From Pectobacterium cacticida (GTDB lineage Bacteria > Pseudomonadota > Gammaproteobacteria > Enterobacterales > Enterobacteriaceae): 64,000 bases of DNA. Where the stretch lies: the NCBI RefSeq assembly GCF_036885195.1, contig NZ_CP133656.1, positions 3,162,001 to 3,226,000 of the forward strand. Direction: 5' to 3'. The notes beneath the pieces are model-generated. The model was not told the DNA's origin. It was given only the letters and a program-made list of their open reading frames with translations, and made no database searches. Below are positions 1 through 8,703 of this stretch, piece by piece. Each line of letters starts with the position of its first letter. The stretch's first letter is position 1. The position numbers were made by a program, and so were the translations under genes.

Positions 1-2478
1 GTATAGGCAGCTTAGAAATGTTGCAACTCGATCGATACTGGCAGGTACTTGTTCACTGCCGTATAGGCAGCTTAGAAAAAATCTCCCGCTCTTTCGTCAG
101 CGCGGCGGAAGTTCACTGCCGTATAGGCAGCTTAGAAATGAATTACGCAACCCAATGTTTCGAATGGGCTGTTCACTGCCGTATAGGCAGCTTAGAAAAC
201 GCAGCACCGTATGTGGCACGGAATTATAACGTTCACTGCCGTATAGGCAGCTTAGAAACGCGAAATCGAAGGGAGTTTGGATGCCATATCGTTCACTGCC
301 GTATAGGCAGCTTAGAAAGCGAGCAACAATGATTTCTGCGCTGGCGGCCAGTTCACTGCCGTATAGGCAGCTTAGAAAGTGACGATCGTGGCCGCATCGT
401 TAAAATACGCGTTCACTGCCGTATAGGCAGCTTAGAAAGATCAGCAACATCATCAGGAACGCACTGGCGAGTTCACTGCCGTATAGGCAGCTTAGAAAAA
501 TGACCGGCACACCAAACGCCGTTCGCTCAGGTTCACTGCCGTATAGGCAGCTTAGAAAATTCGTAAAAATAAAGATGGAAAAGAATATCGGTTCACTGCC
601 GTATAGGCAGCTTAGAAATGAGTGTCATAGTTGGCGGCCTGTAACCGATAGTTCACTGCCGTATAGGCAGCTTAGAAAACGGTCAGTAACGTTCGTTATC
701 AACGTCAGCTGTTCACTGCCGTATAGGCAGCTTAGAAATTTCTGATAACATCTTTCTCAAATTCGAACATGTTCACTGCCGTATAGGCAGCTTAGAAAAG
801 AATACTGCATGCGGAGAGCTGCGGCATGACGTTCACTGCCGTATAGGCAGCTTAGAAAAGCGTGGGGTCTTGATGGGGAATGCGACTGCGGTTCACTGCC
901 GTATAGGCAGCTTAGAAAGGTGACGCGGTTCATCTTGTCAGCATCAATATGTTCACTGCCGTATAGGCAGCTTAGAAAATTCCCAGCCTTCTTGCTGCTG
1001 AATCTCCTGAGTTCACTGCCGTATAGGCAGCTTAGAAATGGCATCAAAAGGGATGGTATGCAGAGCGCGCGTTCACTGCCGTATAGGCAGCTTAGAAAAC
1101 GAATCAGCGCGTGATGCTGATGTTTTTATGGTTCACTGCCGTATAGGCAGCTTAGAAAAGAATACTGCATGCGGAGAGCTGCGGCATGACGTTCACTGCC
1201 GTATAGGCAGCTTAGAAAAGCGTGGGGTCTTGATGGGGAATGCGACTGCGGTTCACTGCCGTATAGGCAGCTTAGAAAGGTGACGCGGTTCATCTTGTCA
1301 GCATCAATATGTTCACTGCCGTATAGGCAGCTTAGAAAATTCGTAAAAATAAAGATGGAAAAGAATATCGGTTCACTGCCGTATAGGCAGCTTAGAAATG
1401 AGTGTCATAGTTGGCGGCCTGTAACCGATAGTTCACTGCCGTATAGGCAGCTTAGAAAACGGTCAGTAACGTTCGTTATCAACGTCAGCTGTTCACTGCC
1501 GTATAGGCAGCTTAGAAATTTCTGATAACATCTTTCTCAAATTCGAACATGTTCACTGCCGTATAGGCAGCTTAGAAATTTGGCTGTAGATCATGTTCTG
1601 CACCGACTATGTTCACTGCCGTATAGGCAGCTTAGAAAAGCGTGGGGTCTTGATGGGGAATGCGACTGCGGTTCACTGCCGTATAGGCAGCTTAGAAAGG
1701 TGACGCGGTTCATCTTGTCAGCATCAATATGTTCACTGCCGTATAGGCAGCTTAGAAAATTCCCAGCCTTCTTGCTGCTGAATCTCCTGAGTTCACTGCC
1801 GTATAGGCAGCTTAGAAATGGCATCAAAAGGGATGGTATGCAGAGCGCGCGTTCACTGCCGTATAGGCAGCTTAGAAATTTGGCTGTAGATCATGTTCTG
1901 CACCGACTATGTTCACTGCCGTATAGGCAGCTTAGAAAAGCGACAATCACAGTTAGAGAGAGTGTAGAAAGTTCACTGCCGTATAGGCAGCTTAGAAATA
2001 CCAAAAACGCTAACAGTCGCATTGGGCGGAGTTCACTGCCGTATAGGCAGCTTAGAAAAACACAGGGCCGAGCATCAACAACTTCTCCTCGTTCACTGCC
2101 GTATAGGCAGCTTAGAAAAGCAATAGCACCAGACTCAGTGCGCTGTACGCGTTCACTGCCGTATAGGCAGCTTAGAAATGCTCCACCAGTATTTACAGGT
2201 AAATGCCGTAGTTCACTGCCGTATAGGCAGCTTAGAAAGAAATATCGCAATGCCGCAAACGTTAAATACAGTTCACTGCCGTATAGGCAGCTTAGAAATC
2301 ATCGTTGGCGCGTTGTAACATGTCGCTGAGGTTCACTGCCGCATAGGCAGCTTAGAAAATTGGCACTAACCCACTCCGCCTTAAACTCGTGTTCACTGCC
2401 GCATAGGCAGCTTAGAAAACCCACTTGCAGGAATTGCAGGCATGCAGTTTGTTCACTGCCGCTCAGGCAGCTTAGAAA
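1..2478 (+). CRISPR. Type I-F CRISPR array, trailer end (left part outside window)
   Basis: Strictly 60-bp periodic: 28-bp repeats and 32-bp spacers. Positions 1-18 are the tail of a cut repeat. Forty-one full repeats follow, starting at 51 and every 60 bp to 2451, enclosing 41 spacers. The repeat starts GTTCACTGCC and ends CTTAGAAA; CTGCC and GGCAG form the 5-bp stem that Cas6f (Csy4) binds and cuts in type I-F systems, leaving a CUUAGAAA 5' handle. The last three repeats (2331, 2391, 2451) change only loop bases, keeping the stem. Degenerate repeats mark the old end, so leader and newest spacers lie to the left, off the window, and transcription is rightward. No cas gene is in the window. 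Only 29 spacers are distinct. The array stops 14 bp from the yjbQ stop codon. Targets were not searched. Confidence 0.98.
541..1890 (+). repeat. Duplicated spacer blocks inside the CRISPR array
   Basis: Naming the 23 spacers from the 541 line to the 1861 line by identity gives A B C D E F G H I J, E F G, A B C D K F G H I K. The ten-spacer block is repeated 780 bp (13 units) downstream with spacers A-D and F-I identical base for base, while positions 5 and 10 differ (E and J in copy one, K in both places in copy two). The block E F G also recurs 360 bp downstream. Recombination between repeats is the likely cause; an assembly error is the alternative. Confidence 0.95.
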
Positions 2479-2492
2479 TAGGGATCGCCAGC

Positions 2493-2912
2493 TTATTCCC
2501 CATTTAGCGTGACAACCAAGGCGCGGCTGCCGCCGTGATTACGGTGTTCACACAGATAGATTCCCTGCCAGATACCGATGTTCAGGCGCCCGTTGGTGAT
2601 AGGGATCGTCAGGCTGCTCCCCAATAGGCTACTTTTCAGATGCGCAGGCATATCGTCGCTGCCTTCATAAGTATGGCGGTAATACGGTTCATCTTCCGGC
2701 ACCAATCGGTTAAAAAAGCTTTCGCAATCCTGCCGCACCGTGGGGTCGGCATTTTCATTAATAGTGAGTGCAGCCGAGGTGTGTTTAATGAACACCTGCA
2801 TCACCCCGACTTTTAGCTGGCGCAATGCTGTGACCTGCGCCAAAATTTCTTCGGTCACCAGATGAAAACCTCTCACTTTCGGTTTCAAACGGATTTCATA
2901 TTGTGCCCACAT
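2493..2912 (-). CDS. yjbQ: YjbQ family protein (UPF0047)
   Basis: A 139-residue protein of the small YjbQ/UPF0047 family. It contains the family stretch FIKHTSAALTINENADP (residues about 42-58) and the C-terminal GIWQGIYLCEHRNHGGSR with the conserved Gln, Glu, His and Arg. Members are compact trimers; weak thiamin-phosphate synthase activity is reported for the E. coli protein, but the physiological role is unclear. In E. coli the order is aphA-yjbQ-yjbR-uvrA; here yjbR is missing, and the 65-bp gap to uvrA holds a transposon-end-like hairpin. The 3' end almost touches the last CRISPR repeat, so the array sits where aphA would be expected. Length is normal and the ATG at 2912 is the only sensible start. 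Confidence 0.93.
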   Translation of the reverse strand: MWAQYEIRLKPKVRGFHLVTEEILAQVTALRQLKVGVMQVFIKHTSAALTINENADPTVRQDCESFFNRLVPEDEPYYRHTYEGSDDMPAHLKSSLLGSSLTIPITNGRLNIGIWQGIYLCEHRNHGGSRALVVTLNGE

Positions 2913-2930
2913 CCCAATCCCTCACGTTGG

Positions 2931-2964
2931 CATCCTCCCCGCCCTAAAGGATGGGGTTTTACGG
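2931..2964 (-). mobile_element. Possible IS200/IS605 (TnpB-type) right-end remnant
   Basis: Read on the minus strand this is a G/C-rich hairpin: CCCCATCC, loop TTTA, GGGCGGGG, preceded by AAAA and followed by AGGATG. It resembles the hairpin at the right end of many enterobacterial IS605-family tnpB elements, whose transcript is part of the guide RNA. No tnpA or tnpB reading frame is present, so only a relic or solo end could remain. On the plus strand the same hairpin is followed by TTTT and could act as a terminator. The assignment is from memory of such ends, not alignment. Confidence 0.4.
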
Positions 2965-2977
2965 CGCACCTGATAAA

Positions 2978-5812
2978 TCAACTTTTACGCGCCAAAATAG
3001 GCCGCAGGAAACGGGCCGTATGTGACTGTTCACACTTTGCTACCGTTTCCGGCGTGCCGGAAACCAGAATTTCACCACCGCCGCTGCCGCCTTCGGGGCC
3101 TAAATCGACAATCCAGTCTGCTGTTTTAATCACATCCAGATTGTGTTCAATCACCACAATAGTATTACCCTGATCGCGCAGCTGATGTAGTACGGCCAAA
3201 AGCTGCTGGATGTCAGCAAAGTGCAGGCCCGTCGTGGGTTCATCAAGGATATACAGCGTCTGTCCGGTTCCGCGCTTTGACAGTTCGCGTGACAGTTTCA
3301 CACGCTGTGCCTCCCCGCCGGACAGCGTGGTTGCCGACTGTCCAAGACGAATATAAGACAGGCCGACATCGATCAGCGTTTGCAGTTTCCGCGCCAGCGC
3401 AGGAATGGCGTCAAAAAACTCGCGAGCCTCTTCGATAGTCATGTCCAGCACTTCATGAATGCTTTTGCCTTTGTATTTTATTTCCAGCGTTTCACGGTTA
3501 TAACGTTTGCCTTTGCACTGGTCACACGGCACATAAACATCCGGCAGGAAGTGCATCTCGACTTTGATCACACCATCGCCCTGACAGGCTTCGCAACGGC
3601 CGCCGCGCACGTTAAAGCTGAAACGCCCAGGGTTGTAGCCGCGGGTCCGTGCTTCCGGCACGCCAGCAAATAACTCGCGAATCGGGGTAAAAATACCGGT
3701 GTACGTCGCCGGGTTTGAGCGCGGCGTACGACCGATCGGGCTTTGGTCGATATCAATCACCTTATCGAAATGTTCCAATCCCTGAATGTCACGGTAGGCC
3801 GCGGGTTCCGCCAGCGTGGCGCCATTCAACTGGCGCTGCGCCAGCGGGAATAAGGTATCGTTAATGAGCGTGGATTTGCCCGACCCCGACACGCCAGTGA
3901 TACAGGTAAATAGCCCAACCGGCAGCGTTAGCGTGACGTCTTTCAGGTTATTCCCCTTCGCGCCAATCAGCTTGAGCACTTTCGTTGGATCGGCAGGCAC
4001 CCGCTGCGGCGGGATTTCAATCCTGCGTTTGCCGCTAAGAAACTGCCCCGTTAGCGAATCCGGCACCGCCATGATCTCGTCGACCGTGCCTTCCGCGACG
4101 ATGCGTCCGCCGTGTACGCCCGCACCGGGGCCGATATCCACGACATAGTCCGCCGCGCGAATCGCATCTTCATCATGCTCTACGACAATCACGGTATTGC
4201 CCAGATTACGCAGATGAATCAATGTTTCCAGCAGACGTTCGTTGTCGCGCTGATGCAGGCCGATGGAGGGTTCATCCAGCACGTACATCACCCCCACCAG
4301 CCCGGCGCCAATCTGGCTGGCCAGACGAATACGCTGCGCCTCGCCGCCGGACAGCGTTTCCGCCGAGCGAGAAAGTGACAAATAGTTAAGCCCGACATTC
4401 ACCAGAAATTTCAGGCGATCGCCAATTTCTTTCAGCACTTTCTCAGCGATCTGAGCACGTTGCCCGCTGAGCTTCATGTTTTGGAAGAACGCCATCGCAT
4501 GACCAATGCTCATATCAGAAATCTGCGGCAGCGTTGTTTGTTCGACAAACACATGGCGCGCTTCTTCACGCAATCGCGTTCCCCCGCAACTGGCACAGGG
4601 ACGATTGCTGATAAATTTCGCTAATTCTTCCCGCACCGCCGTGGATTCCGTTTCTTTATAACGGCGTTCCATGTTGTGCAGTACCCCTTCGAACGGATGG
4701 CGGCGTACCGACGTATCACCGCGATCGTTGATATATTTGAATTCAATATTTTCTTTACCGGAGCCGTACAAAATCACGTTTTGCAGCGTCGCGCTCAGGC
4801 TTTCAAACGGAGCATCAATGTCAAATTTGTAATGCTCCGCCAGCGAGCGCAGCATCTGGAAATAGTAGAAGTTGCGCCGATCCCAACCACGAATCGCGCC
4901 GCCAGCCAGCGACAGTTCCGCATTTTGCACCACACGCACCGGATCAAAGAATTGCTGCACGCCCAGCCCATCACAGGTTGGGCACGCGCCCGCCGGGTTA
5001 TTAAATGAGAACATGCGCGGTTCCAGCTCATGCATGCTATAGCCGCATATCGGGCAGGCAAAATTTGCCGAGAACAGCAGTTCAGGCTGCGTAGGATCGT
5101 CCATATCCGCCACCACCACGCTGCCGCCAGACAGCTCCAACGCTGTTTCAAAAGACTCAGCCAGCCGCTGAGCCAGATCCTCACGGACTTTAAAACGATC
5201 GACGACGACTTCAATGGTGTGCTTTTTCTGTAATTCCAGCTTTGGCGGATCGGACAGATCGCACACTTCGCCGTCGATACGGGCACGGATATAGCCCTGT
5301 GATGCCAGGTTTTCCAGCGTCTTGCTGTGCTCGCCCTTGCGATCTTTCACAATCGGCGCCAGCAGCATCAGGCGTTTGCCTTCCGGTTGCGCCAGTACAT
5401 TGTCTACCATTTGGCTAACCGTCTGCGCATCCAGTGTCACATCATGTTCTGGACAGCGCGGTTCACCCACGCGCGCAAACAGCAGGCGCAGGTAATCATG
5501 AATTTCGGTAATCGTCCCGACCGTGGAGCGCGGGTTGTGTGAAGTGGATTTCTGCTCAATAGAGATCGCGGGGGACAACCCTTCGATATGATCGACATCC
5601 GGTTTTTCCATCAGCGACAAGAACTGACGCGCATAGGCAGACAACGATTCCACATAGCGCCGTTGCCCTTCGGCATACAGCGTGTCAAACGCCAGTGATG
5701 ACTTCCCCGACCCCGACAGGCCGGTAATGACGATCAGTTTGTCACGGGGAATTATTAGGTTGATGTTCTTGAGATTATGGGTGCGGGCACCACGAATTTC
5801 TATCTTATCCAT
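2978..5812 (-). CDS. uvrA: Excinuclease ABC subunit A
   Basis: The damage-recognition ATPase of nucleotide excision repair; a UvrA dimer scans DNA and loads UvrB. At 944 residues it matches the usual length. Two ABC modules are visible: the first Walker A GLSGSGKSS near residue 31 and the second GVSGSGKST near residue 640, each with its own signature (SLSRSAETLSGGEAQR and RLGQSATTLSGGEAQR). A zinc-binding CPICGY...CPTCDG pair lies around residues 253-283, and the second zinc finger CEACQGDG near residue 740. The ATG is 5' of MDKIEIRGARTHNLKN, identical to the normal start. The gene is divergent from ssb, and a LexA box at 5977-5996 implies SOS induction, as in E. coli. Confidence 0.98.
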   Translation of the reverse strand: MDKIEIRGARTHNLKNINLIIPRDKLIVITGLSGSGKSSLAFDTLYAEGQRRYVESLSAYARQFLSLMEKPDVDHIEGLSPAISIEQKSTSHNPRSTVGTITEIHDYLRLLFARVGEPRCPEHDVTLDAQTVSQMVDNVLAQPEGKRLMLLAPIVKDRKGEHSKTLENLASQGYIRARIDGEVCDLSDPPKLELQKKHTIEVVVDRFKVREDLAQRLAESFETALELSGGSVVVADMDDPTQPELLFSANFACPICGYSMHELEPRMFSFNNPAGACPTCDGLGVQQFFDPVRVVQNAELSLAGGAIRGWDRRNFYYFQMLRSLAEHYKFDIDAPFESLSATLQNVILYGSGKENIEFKYINDRGDTSVRRHPFEGVLHNMERRYKETESTAVREELAKFISNRPCASCGGTRLREEARHVFVEQTTLPQISDMSIGHAMAFFQNMKLSGQRAQIAEKVLKEIGDRLKFLVNVGLNYLSLSRSAETLSGGEAQRIRLASQIGAGLVGVMYVLDEPSIGLHQRDNERLLETLIHLRNLGNTVIVVEHDEDAIRAADYVVDIGPGAGVHGGRIVAEGTVDEIMAVPDSLTGQFLSGKRRIEIPPQRVPADPTKVLKLIGAKGNNLKDVTLTLPVGLFTCITGVSGSGKSTLINDTLFPLAQRQLNGATLAEPAAYRDIQGLEHFDKVIDIDQSPIGRTPRSNPATYTGIFTPIRELFAGVPEARTRGYNPGRFSFNVRGGRCEACQGDGVIKVEMHFLPDVYVPCDQCKGKRYNRETLEIKYKGKSIHEVLDMTIEEAREFFDAIPALARKLQTLIDVGLSYIRLGQSATTLSGGEAQRVKLSRELSKRGTGQTLYILDEPTTGLHFADIQQLLAVLHQLRDQGNTIVVIEHNLDVIKTADWIVDLGPEGGSGGGEILVSGTPETVAKCEQSHTARFLRPILARKS

Positions 5813-5976
5813 TCACACACTTCCCGGAATAAAAACGGTTTGCGATCGCCTCTCACGCGAAGAGAACCGGTACGAAACCAGCCATTATGGCATAAATAAA
5901 ACGCCGGACGCGTTTTTTAGCGTCGCTTGCTCGTGCCTGAAGAGAGAGCAGACAGTGAATAGCTTGCCATAAAAAA

Positions 5977-5996
5977 AACTGAATGGATATCCAGTA
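5977..5996. promoter_or_regulatory. LexA (SOS) box between uvrA and ssb
   Basis: The 20-mer AACTGAATGGATATCCAGTA has the invariant CTG-N10-CAG of enterobacterial SOS boxes and sits 165 bp from the uvrA start and 138 bp from the ssb start. In E. coli the same intergenic region carries a box shared by both genes. The rest of the 320-bp gap holds a short GACGC/GCGTC inverted repeat near 5907-5924 and no gene. Confidence 0.85.
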
Positions 5997-6133
5997 CCGG
6001 TTCCATTTTTCATGTAACCGCGGCAAACGCGCCCTTCATTTCTGACGTCATTTCGCAGATATGATACAAATGTTTATCATGATAAAATCGATCGTTTAGA
6101 CTTAAATAGACGTATTCATCAGGAGACACGAGC

Positions 6134-6679
6134 ATGGCCAGCAGAGGCGTTAATAAAGTGATTCTTGTCGGGAATCTGGGGCAAGACCCGGAAGTCCGCT
6201 ACATGCCAAACGGCGGTGCAGTTGCCAACATCACGCTGGCGACATCGGAAAGCTGGCGCGACAAGCAAACCGGTGAACAAAAAGAGAAGACCGAATGGCA
6301 CCGTGTGGTGCTATTCGGCAAATTGGCGGAAGTGGCGGGCGAATACCTGCGCAAGGGTTCTCAAGTTTATATTGAAGGTTCATTACAAACACGTAAGTGG
6401 ACCGATCAGTCAGGCGCCGATCGCTACACCACCGAAGTCGTTGTTAACGTCGGCGGTACAATGCAGATGTTAGGCGGTCGCCAGAGTGGCGGTGCGCCCG
6501 CAGGCGGCGGGCAACCAGGCGGCTGGGGCCAGCCGCAGCAACCACAGGGTGGCAACCAGTTCAGCGGCGGGGCGCAGGCGCAGCAACGTCCCGCGCAAAA
6601 CGCCGCCCCTACACCCAATAACGCCCCAGCGCAAAGCAACGAACCGCCAATGGATTTCGACGACGACATTCCGTTCTGA
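6134..6679 (+). CDS. ssb: Single-stranded DNA-binding protein
   Basis: A tetrameric ssDNA-binding protein for replication, recombination and repair. Residues 1-110 form the OB fold (MASRGVNKVILVGNLGQDPEVRY...). Then comes a Gly/Gln/Pro/Ala-rich linker (about 115-170) and the acidic tip MDFDDDIPF that docks exonuclease I, RecQ, PriA, RecO and others. At 181 residues the length is typical of enterobacteria. AGGAGACACGAGC supplies a ribosome-binding site just before the ATG. It is divergent from uvrA and ends in a strong terminator. Confidence 0.98.
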   Translation: MASRGVNKVILVGNLGQDPEVRYMPNGGAVANITLATSESWRDKQTGEQKEKTEWHRVVLFGKLAEVAGEYLRKGSQVYIEGSLQTRKWTDQSGADRYTTEVVVNVGGTMQMLGGRQSGGAPAGGGQPGGWGQPQQPQGGNQFSGGAQAQQRPAQNAAPTPNNAPAQSNEPPMDFDDDIPF

Positions 6680-6719
6680 GATTGACCTTAGAAAAAAATG
6701 TAAAGAATTTACGAGTATC

Positions 6720-6748
6720 CCCCCTGTTAAAGCAGGGGGCTTTTGTTT
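6720..6748 (+). terminator. Rho-independent terminator after ssb
   Basis: Perfect 7-bp stem CCCCCTG/CAGGGGG with a 6-base loop (6720-6739), followed by CTTTTGTTT. Confidence 0.9.
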
Positions 6749-6765
6749 CTAACTCTGGAAAAAAT

Positions 6766-6990
6766 ATGGCATCCCTGAAAGATGTCGCGGGTAAACAACT
6801 ATCCCGATGCCGTTAGCCCTGAGACCAGAAAGCGGGTCATGGCCGCGGTACAAGCGCTGAATTATATCCCTGACCATTCTGCGCGGAAAATACGCACCCA
6901 GCGGAATAACGCATCGACAACCGCTATCCTGGCGCAGGATACGGCCACCACGCCGTTTTCGGTTGACATATTTGCACACTTCCGTCTTAC
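6766..6990 (+). pseudogene. Decayed LacI-family regulator
   Basis: The reading begins ATGGCATCCCTGAAAGATGT (MASLKDVA, the usual LacI-family N-terminus). It then jumps into the next frame as SRVNNYPDAVSPETRKRVMA...LNYIPDHSARKIRTQRNNASTTAILAQDTATTPFSVDIF, i.e. the second half of the helix-turn-helix, the hinge and the first strand of the sugar-binding domain. About a dozen residues of the helix-turn-helix are missing at a TCGCG junction, with loss of frame, and the remainder of the effector domain is absent. A reading frame continues to 7192 but shows no further family similarity. No functional repressor can be made. What it once regulated is unknown. Confidence 0.75.
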
Positions 6991-7177
6991 ATCCCAAGTA
7001 AGTATGCCGCGTAGTATCAAGCGACTCGCTACCTTATTGAACAGCGCGAAAACCGCGGTTGTCAGCAACTGCCTTGTCCGCTACTCATCCGTGCGTCAAC
7101 ATAAGAGTGGGCGACGGGTCGCAGCCAGGTTGTTATCGATTGATTTGACAACCTGGCCGCTTTTACGCGAGGGAAAA

Positions 7178-8068
7178 TCAGTTTTTGACTAACAGGGTCG
7201 ATGCGTTTTTCTGCTTGGCTAAACCATCAACCACCAGAAACGCCACGGCCAGCCATATCGGTATATAAGTCAGTAAGCCCGTCATGGATAGCCCGTCGCC
7301 CGGTAAAAGTAATGAAACCATGAACAGCAATAAGGGTTCGACATAACTCATCATGCCAAACAATGTGAACGTTAGCCTTTGGCTCGCCATCAAATAACCG
7401 ATTAATGCCGTTCCGCTAATTATCCCCAACCCAATAAGCAACATAGCTGAATTAAATGTGGCAAGCGTATGTGTGCTTTCACTGGTTATCACAATCCCTA
7501 GCGCGAGGGGCAAAAGCAGAATACTTTCCAGAATGACACTGTTAAAGGCATTTTGTTTAAGCTGCCGTTTTAATATGAAATAGGGAGGATAGCCAAATAT
7601 CACGATGGCGGAAACCAGTGATAACGCGCCATTAAAAAGCAATGCAAGCAACACGCCGACTATAGCGCTAGCTACCGCGAGTTTCTGGAAAAAAGAGAGG
7701 CGTTCACCGAAACCGATGCGCCCCACTAATACCATCATTAGCGGCAACATAAAATACCCCATTGCTAATTCCCGACTTTGGTTATGCACCGGCGCCCAAC
7801 CAAACACGCCAATCTGAAGGCCAACCAATAACGTGCAGGTCACGATAATCATCACGTGCCGCCTGTTACGCAATAAACCGACCGTCTCATCGATAAAGCG
7901 CCTAATGTTTTTCTGTAATAACAGAATAAGCATATAAAATGGCAGGCTAGCTATCACTCGCCAGGCAAAAATATCCTGCCCCTGAAGCGGTGCCAGCCAC
8001 GCGGTATAATAAAGCAATAACGCAAACAACGCGGATGACATCAGCGACAGGACAATCCCTTGCTTCAC
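7178..8068 (-). CDS. EamA/RarD-type drug/metabolite transporter
   Basis: A 296-residue inner-membrane protein with about ten hydrophobic segments in two halves, fitting the EamA (DMT) superfamily and closest in feel to RarD-like permeases. The start is a GTG whose last bases overlap the upstream stop (GTGA), with AGGAG five bases before. It is therefore the third gene of an operon with the cysteine hydrolase and the NCS2 permease. Such carriers export or import small metabolites; the substrate cannot be read from sequence. In this context it may export the product of the hydrolase or a related compound. It converges on the LacI remnant. Confidence 0.82.
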   Translation of the reverse strand: MKQGIVLSLMSSALFALLLYYTAWLAPLQGQDIFAWRVIASLPFYMLILLLQKNIRRFIDETVGLLRNRRHVMIIVTCTLLVGLQIGVFGWAPVHNQSRELAMGYFMLPLMMVLVGRIGFGERLSFFQKLAVASAIVGVLLALLFNGALSLVSAIVIFGYPPYFILKRQLKQNAFNSVILESILLLPLALGIVITSESTHTLATFNSAMLLIGLGIISGTALIGYLMASQRLTFTLFGMMSYVEPLLLFMVSLLLPGDGLSMTGLLTYIPIWLAVAFLVVDGLAKQKNASTLLVKN

Positions 8069-8703
8069 ACAGCTCTCCTGATACGATCCATAACATCAGC
8101 GGTATCGGTCACTTCGGCAAACTCATAGGCCATCGCGGTCAGTGCGATACGCTGCACTTCTGCTGCGGTCACGGCGCCGAAGCCCATATCGGGGTAAGGC
8201 ATGGCGGCATTCGCATCGCTTAGGGCGATCATTTTATATTCGCGGTGTACCCCGTCGCGAATCGTCGTTTCACAGCAAACATTGGTCACCGTGCCGCAGA
8301 CGATTAGCGTATCGATATCTTTCATCCGTAGAATGGCATCCAAATCAGTATTGTGAAAACCACTGTAAAATAATTTATCTACGACAATATCGCCCGACTG
8401 TGGATAGAGCTCATCAATAATCTCTACGGCGGGATTATCCCGTCCCAGAAGCGTATTCACATTAGGATATAAATCTTGCATACGCCCTGTATCGCTGCCG
8501 TCTCCGCGCACGACGTGACGTAAATAGATAACCGGCATATTGCGTTCACGCATTAAAGTACTCAGCGAAGCAATCTTCTCGATAATATTTACTGTTTCAG
8601 GCACGTACAGCCCTTCCCCTTCGACACAAAATACTTTCTGCATATCCACGATAATAAGCGCCGTACGCGCGACATTAATATTCCACGTGGTTTTTTTAAT
8701 CAT
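8065..8703 (-). CDS. Isochorismatase-like cysteine hydrolase
   Basis: A 212-residue soluble enzyme of the isochorismatase/cysteine-hydrolase fold. The catalytic triad is visible: Asp in ALIIVDMQK (about residue 19), Lys in DIVVDKLFYSGFHNTDL (about 110) and Cys in VCGTVTNVCCETTIRDG (about 143-144). Relatives hydrolyse amides such as ureidoacrylate (RutB), nicotinamide, biuret or N-carbamoyl compounds; true isochorismatases are less likely because there is no siderophore synthesis here. The start overlaps the upstream permease stop by 8 bp. Being downstream of a nucleobase-type permease suggests an amide or carbamoyl intermediate of nucleobase breakdown as substrate; this is inference. Confidence 0.85.
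   Translation of the reverse strand: MIKKTTWNINVARTALIIVDMQKVFCVEGEGLYVPETVNIIEKIASLSTLMRERNMPVIYLRHVVRGDGSDTGRMQDLYPNVNTLLGRDNPAVEIIDELYPQSGDIVVDKLFYSGFHNTDLDAILRMKDIDTLIVCGTVTNVCCETTIRDGVHREYKMIALSDANAAMPYPDMGFGAVTAAEVQRIALTAMAYEFAEVTDTADVMDRIRRAV

Noticed and set aside
18..2329. Many open frames inside the CRISPR array on both strands (repeating HCRIGSLE, SLPYRQLR and FLSCLYGSE units).
   Set aside because: They are translations of the repeat, whose 60-bp period keeps the frame open. No ribosome sites or protein families.
3380..5542. Several 60-160 codon frames opposite uvrA.
   Set aside because: Shadows of the uvrA coding sequence; uvrA has full family conservation on the minus strand.
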